Below the pieces are notes generated by a model that saw only the letters and a program-made list of their open reading frames with translations, ran no database searches and was not told where the DNA came from. A DNA stretch of 64,000 bases from Costus lasius (lineage: Eukaryota; Streptophyta; Magnoliopsida; Zingiberales; Costaceae): the NCBI GenBank assembly GCA_027563935.2, contig CM050450.1, forward strand, positions 29,251,439 through 29,315,438, in the 5' to 3' direction. The translations under genes were made by a program, and so were the position numbers. Shown piece by piece: positions 59,115-64,000 of this stretch. How positions within the stretch are numbered: position 1 is the stretch's first letter; the number at the start of each line of letters is the position of its first letter.

Positions 59115-59435
59115 AAACCCACACATATGCCAGCTGGAGCTGTCATGGCTCCTCATATCAGAGATAGTGAGATTCAAGAGGTGGCTTCCATGGATTGAAG
59201 AGGTGGCCCCCAATATTTCTAATGTGGCACTTTGTTCCATATAGCAATTTGCTCCACAACTATCAATCTCTTCCCATTTCTGGGCACATAATCACACATA
59301 TGCCGGCTAGAGCTGTCATGGCTCCTCACATCAGAGATAGTGGGATACAAGAGGTGACCCCCATTATTGCTAATGTGGCACTTTGTTCCACAACTATCAA
59401 TCTCTTCCCATTTCTGGGCGCATAATCTTTTCCCT
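59115..59435. repeat. 172-bp tandem duplication in unit Z
   Basis: The segment CACACATATGCC.GCT.GAGC (59121) recurs at about 59293, followed in both by CATGGCTCCTCA.ATCAGAGA, AATGTGGCACTTTGTTCCA and CTTCCCATTTCTGGGC. Confidence 0.85.
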
Positions 59436-61617
59436 TTCAGGCTCATAATTTTATTCCCACTAGCATTCATACATTAACAAATGGAAACATACCAAAATCA
59501 GAAAGTTGGAGCTTGTTTACACGAACATTACATTCTGTATAAGATACCATTTGATATGATATTGGTGTCAAAACAAAGGGTTTCAAGTCTAGTTTTCAGC
59601 AAAACAAATTTGACTGAAAATGGAGCTCAATACATAAAGTTATGAACTTTGAAGTAGCAAGAGGTTAGAATCAGGACAATGATATTTCCAGATTTAAAGG
59701 TTAAGTTCAAAAATCGAGTATAATTTCATTTCAGATCCAAATCATGCAAATAAAGGCTCTACGTGTAGGTTAATCAGTCTAATTGATATACAAAGAAGAA
59801 TTTGGTATCATTTCTATTACAAAATCTGGACATATATCTCACTCACTAGATAAAGGTCTAAAGAGCAAAAGCAGATTTTCTGGGTCGGGTTGGGCTGAGG
59901 AAACAAGATCGATAACCTCTTCTAAAATACTCAATAGCCAAGCAAAAAGAAATATAATTAAGTCTTCTTTCCAATGAATCTGATTTCATACGATTTGGTT
60001 CAGGGAGTCTAAAGTTATGATCATTTGAATGAAGAAAGGTCAGTTTTACTTTACATACGGATTCATAGTTATAATCATAACATTGATCATTCGTCCAAGG
60101 CTCGAATTTACCAAAATCATAGAAATCAGAGGCAACTTGAATTCACAAAAGAAGAAAATATGGTTTCTCATAAATTTGAAGCAATAGGCAAAATATTACC
60201 AAAGAAAGAAGAAGAAACTTGCCTTAAAAGATTACTCTCCACTTCTTTTCTCCCCTTTTCTTTCCTTTCTCCTTCCCTTTCCTTAGGGTTCGTTTTTCTC
60301 AGGCTAGGCATGAGCAAAAGAGAGCAAATCTCAATTTTGTTCCATCTTTAGCTTCTCATGCAAGAAACGATGAGGTGGAAGCAAGTGGTAAACTCAAGTA
60401 CCATAAGGTGGCATGGTGCTAACTCTTTTGCCCTTTGTTTTTAGTTCAATTTTCCCTTATGCCCTTTTTGTTTTTATTGAATTTCTCCTAAAATTCCTTT
60501 CATCTCCCTCAAGCCAAACGACACATTCTCGTGGAAACCTTCATTTTTTTCTCTAATTTTTCTCTAATTGATAGCCTCTAGCATGAGGTGTCAAGGTGCT
60601 TGTCTTCTCATGCAAGCCATTAGGTGGCAACACTTGGTGCTTGTCTTCTCATGCAATCCATGAGGTGGCATCACCTTATTAATGCCCCCCTCATGAAATC
60701 ATAAGCTGGTTTAGCTCTTCTCCTATCAACTATGAACGCATAACTTAGCTACTTCATTATTTAATACCAAATTCCCAAGTAGCTTATCATATGATAAATT
60801 TACCATTTTGCCCAATTCTTTTCACAATATTCCCAATGAGTCCTAATATAAATCTTGAGTTATACCATTATAAAAGGAACCTTGAATATCACACTTAGCT
60901 AAAAATTTAACTTCAAGAGTCCATACAAACAAAATAACTTAGTAGGTTTAGGCTTTATGCATTATGGCACCACTTGCTTACTTTTCAAGGCAACTTTGAT
61001 TCTATCACAAAATGATAATAGTGATATTAAAGCATGGGTATCACACACCACACCATGGTTTAGCTCTCAAACCCTAGAGGTAATTCTAGGGAAACCCTAG
61101 AAGCACACCTCATGGTTTGGCCAATGCCATGGGTCCTCCTCCAAGGAAGATGCGCCACCTTGGAAGCTACAAGAGGGATAGCACACAAGCACAAGGCTCA
61201 GCCAAACCCTTGCTTGCGCCCCCATGCAAGGATGCGCTACCTTTGTTGAAACTTGTTGCACCATCATGAAAGATGCACAACCAAGAAAGCATACGCCATG
61301 GATCATGTAGGATGCGCCCCCTAATCTTCATCATGAATTTTATAAAATAAAAGAAAAAGAATGGCGGCATGCAGGCCTCACAAGAATACATCGCAAGCAT
61401 GCATTGGGGCTTGACTAGTGATCACAACATCATGCACAAACAAGGTACTTACTCATGCAATTCTATATGCTCATGAAAAACCTAAAACCTGAAATTTTAG
61501 TTTTTCATAAAACATGTATTTCTTCCTCATCATCTTATCACAGATCTTTTGATTATTTGAGATTATATTTCATGATGATTTTACAGACCCTTTCTACTGG
61601 CAATTTTATCAGATCAA

Positions 61618-63603
61618 TGTTGGGAAACCCCGGGGATATTTTATAAATTTTTTTTTACATACGTAGTAGAAGAATATCCCTGAAATAGGCCGGTCCCAAA
61701 AACCCAGTGAAGATTGTCTAGCGAGGGAGTCGACACGATGAGATAGTAAATACCTAGAGCAAGTGGAGGCCGATGTCGAGGTAGGCACCCAAGTGTTCAC
61801 CCTCTGCAGTCTCACACACACGGATTCCTCGAGTCCTCTTCTTCCATGCTCGGTGCTAGCCTCGGGAAGAAGATCGAAGCCTTAGGTCACCTTCTTCAAA
61901 GCTTGTGCCACCTTCAAGGGAAGCTGCGCCAAAGAGAACATGAAGGGAGATGTTGCCGCCAAGCTTTAACTCCTTTCCTATACTTGCGCCACCTTCAAGG
62001 AAGGTGCGCCAAGGTGAAGAAAGGGGATGAAGACACCAAGCTTTGTCCCTTCTTGCGCCAAGAGAAGAAGGAGGGAAGAAGCTTGCGGCTAGGTTGAAGT
62101 TGGAAGAGAAGATGCACCAACGTCTCTTGCCCTTGCCCCTTTCACTTGCTCATGCCAATTGAATTTTCTTATCGTGCCTCTCGCATATCCTTGATATATA
62201 TAGAGGCATGAGGCAGCAAGGCAAAGGGGGTAGGCGCAACTCTTGAAGGCACAATTCGGCTAGGGTAAGAAGGGTTGTCTAATTAGGGTTAGGGATAAGG
62301 AAATTCTCCAAGAGCTTTCCATAATCCCCTTCCACTTAGCCATATGTGCCCAAGACTTTCCTAAGAAGTCCTCAAGCCATATCAGCCCCAAGACCTGCCA
62401 TAGAGGCAAGCATTCCATCCAAAGAACCAAGGGGAGGTGCCAATTGCTTCCATAAGAAGCAAATTGTGCCTAGCTCACCCCATTATGCCCTTGGTGCCAA
62501 TGGGGTTGGCTTTTCTCCCCATTATACCCTTTTGGGTTCTTATCCCTTCATGACAACTTGTTCTTCGGCCTCATTGGATAATAAGCTAGCCCAAACTTCA
62601 TTGCATTGGTTGATTAAGCCATTGGATCCAATCCAATGCAACCCTAATCTAAATGTGACCGATTTTGGTCAATTTCGAGTCAACCTACCAAAAATGAAGT
62701 TAGGCTCTAATAACTCCCTTCCATCTCATTAGGCCCATTGGCACTGATGAAATATCCCAAATAGATCCGAGCTATCCAATACTCGATCATAAGGCTTCCC
62801 GATCAATGCAAGAACTCGAGCATCAAGGTGTGCCACAAGCAGTGAGTGGCACCTAGCAGTGCATTGCTGCCACCCAAGTCATCGGAATGGATATAGACAT
62901 CGGCATCCCCATCAACGCAACTAGGTACATACGCATTACAGTCTCTTTGCCAAATTGATATCCGATTGGACAAGTGTGTCACCACTTATTTTCGCCCAAT
63001 CAGATGGTCATGACTAAATCAGGTTTTCACCTGGGTATGGCCATACACTTTCAGTTATAGAACCATAGAGGAGCTCCATGGATATCAGGCTTCCTACAGG
63101 AAGGGGCAAATCCTCTGTTTGTACATTAACCTTCTCATATGGGTCGTGACATACTCAATGAATGAAACTACGGCGAGGTGTTATGTTGTATCACAGCATG
63201 TCTCAAACTATATAGAATAGTCAATGACCTCAAGTCAAGGGATCAATGCATCTCCTATTACTTGTGAGGATAACTCATGACACCAAGTCATAGCCTCACA
63301 GCAGGTCGGTCTAGTATATCCACCACTGGTATACCCATATGTCTGCGTTAGCATCTCATGCCTAACCAGCCCATATACCAGTCTCTCACGTATCATAGCT
63401 ATCCCATATCCGATAAGGTACATTGACTGGGACAACCATTTGAGCACAGATCCAATCTGTCTCTAGGGACATTTATCATGTAAGTACACAATTGCAGATG
63501 TAGACAAACAATAATAACGATAATGCCATAATGATATATAAATATTGGAGTCAAGTAGTACAAAGATAGACCAATACTAGGTCTCAAGGCATATACACCA
63601 ACA
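61618..63603 (-). mobile_element. Solo LTR in the leader of element P
   Basis: 1986 bp, on + TGTTGGGAAACCCC...ATACACCAACA, flanked by atcaa (61613-61617 and 63604-63608). It belongs to the same family as the 3' LTR of P. The leader of P reads continuously across it once one TSD copy is removed, as shown by comparison with the leader of X at 33710-33790. Confidence 0.9.
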
Positions 63604-63634
63604 ATCAAGAGACTCGGCTAGTCCTGAAGACACA

Positions 63635-63760
63635 ATGCCCATGCTACTTGACAAAACTATGTGCGCCTTTGATCTTGAATCAATCAAGAAAAATAATATG
63701 CCCATGCTACTTGACAAAACTATGTGCGCCTTTGATCTTGAATCAATCAAGAAAAATAAT
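63635..63760. repeat. perfect 63-bp tandem duplication
   Basis: The unit starting ATGCCCATGCTACTTGAC (63635-63697) is repeated without change at 63698-63760, in the leader of element P. Element X has one copy of the corresponding segment. Confidence 0.95.
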
Positions 63761-63915
63761 CATTTAATGATCCAAAAGAAATTGAATAGAAGATAGGAAG
63801 CAAAGACCTACAATTTTTCTACTTAGAAAAACATGCGCCATATACATGCAATTTGCAAAAACTAAAATATGGCATGTTAGCATAGAGAAAAGCATAGAAA
63901 CCTCGTTCGAGGCTC

Positions 63916-64000
63916 GCAAGTCACTCTGATACCACTGTTGCGAAACTCCGAAGATATTTAATAGTTTTTTGGCATAGACATTACAGAATACATAGCACAG
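63916..64000 (-). other. PBS and 5' LTR end of element P
   Basis: On minus, ...TTCGCAACA ends at 63936, one base (G) follows, then TGGTATCAGAGTGACTTGC, an initiator-Met-tRNA type PBS with one change. The LTR runs off the window. Confidence 0.8.

Larger units (their letters stand above)
55853..61050. mobile_element. Unit Z: 2.8-kb non-coding LTR-like element with nested solo LTR
   Basis: On + it begins TGTCACACCCC and ends GGGTATCACACACCA. It is flanked by a perfect cacca duplication (55848-55852 and 61051-61055), so it behaves as an LTR with TG..CA ends (on minus TGGTGTGTGATACCC...GGTGTGACA). After removing the solo LTR at 55948-58335 its net length is about 2.8 kb. No gag, RT or integrase motif was found on either strand. 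It is either a very long solo LTR or a non-autonomous element; orientation is not certain. Confidence 0.75.
47998..64000 (-). mobile_element. Element P: Angela-like Ty1/copia, interrupted, runs off the window
   Basis: On minus: end of the 5' LTR (64000-63936), PBS TGGTATCAGAGTG (63934-63922), leader split by a solo LTR (61618-63603) and unit Z (55853-61050), gag from ATG 55034, protease, integrase, RT, RNase H split by an Athila LTR fragment (50384-51584), polypurine tract GCAAGTGGGAGAT (49994-49982), and 3' LTR (49981-47998). LTR start TGTTGGTGTATATGCCC, end CCCAACA, PBS and PPT fit the Angela/BARE lineage. Coding parts carry many stops. The visible 65 bases of 5' LTR differ from the 3' LTR at about a dozen positions. 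Confidence 0.85.

Noticed and set aside
59783..60351. Plus-strand frames within unit Z
   Set aside because: They are AT-rich, lack motifs, and are no longer than expected by chance.

Overview
This is nuclear DNA from a flowering plant with a large, repeat-rich genome. Two things support this: one intron-bearing plant gene, and nested Ty1/copia and Ty3/gypsy LTR retrotransposons of plant lineages. The species cannot be fixed from the sequence. No tRNA, rRNA, CRISPR or prokaryotic-type feature was seen.

Layout. Positions 1-1190 are AT-rich with a TA microsatellite. Positions 1195-4170 hold a decayed hAT-type transposase on + (BED finger at the start, hAT dimerisation region near 3010-3125). 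Positions 4181-9642 are an old minus-strand chromodomain gypsy element with short (214-221 bp) LTRs. Positions 10676-14522 hold the only host gene recognised. It is on the minus strand and is the N-terminal half of a plant STAT-type linker/SH2 protein (SHA family). Six exons with clean GT-AG borders encode 308 codons; the SH2-coding exons are not in view. About 1.2 kb of AT-rich sequence follows upstream of it, then a SIRE-like copia fragment (15850-17268).

From 17269 to the right edge the window is a single nest of transposons, resolved by LTR ends (TG..CA) and target-site duplications (TSDs). The SIRE-like copia is broken by an Angela/BARE-like LTR (W). W is broken by a second Angela-like element (X). 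The 5' LTR of X was then hit by a solo LTR (17885-19887, TSD caatg) and by an Athila-like element (Athila-1, 19983-31794, TSD gtata). The leader of X was hit by a second Athila-like element (Athila-2, from 34097). The 5' LTR of Athila-2 carries a young gypsy element (35515-43690, TSD cactt). Its 3' part carries an Angela-like copia (P, 47998 to beyond the window). The leader of P carries a 2.8 kb non-coding LTR unit (Z, 55853-61050, TSD cacca), which itself holds a solo LTR (55948-58335, TSD cttat), and another solo LTR (61618-63603, TSD atcaa).

None of the transposons is intact. The gypsy element at 35515-43690 is the youngest: its LTRs differ at roughly 14 of 1735 positions, yet it carries three single-base frameshifts and internal stops. 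Athila-1 keeps gag, protease and the Athila-type second ORF but has lost reverse transcriptase and integrase. The most unusual non-coding signals are arrays of about 40-nt palindromic modules in every Athila-type LTR, a copy of the same modules inside Athila-1 ahead of its second ORF, and a pair of small hairpins (23861-23908) at the protease/ORF boundary.
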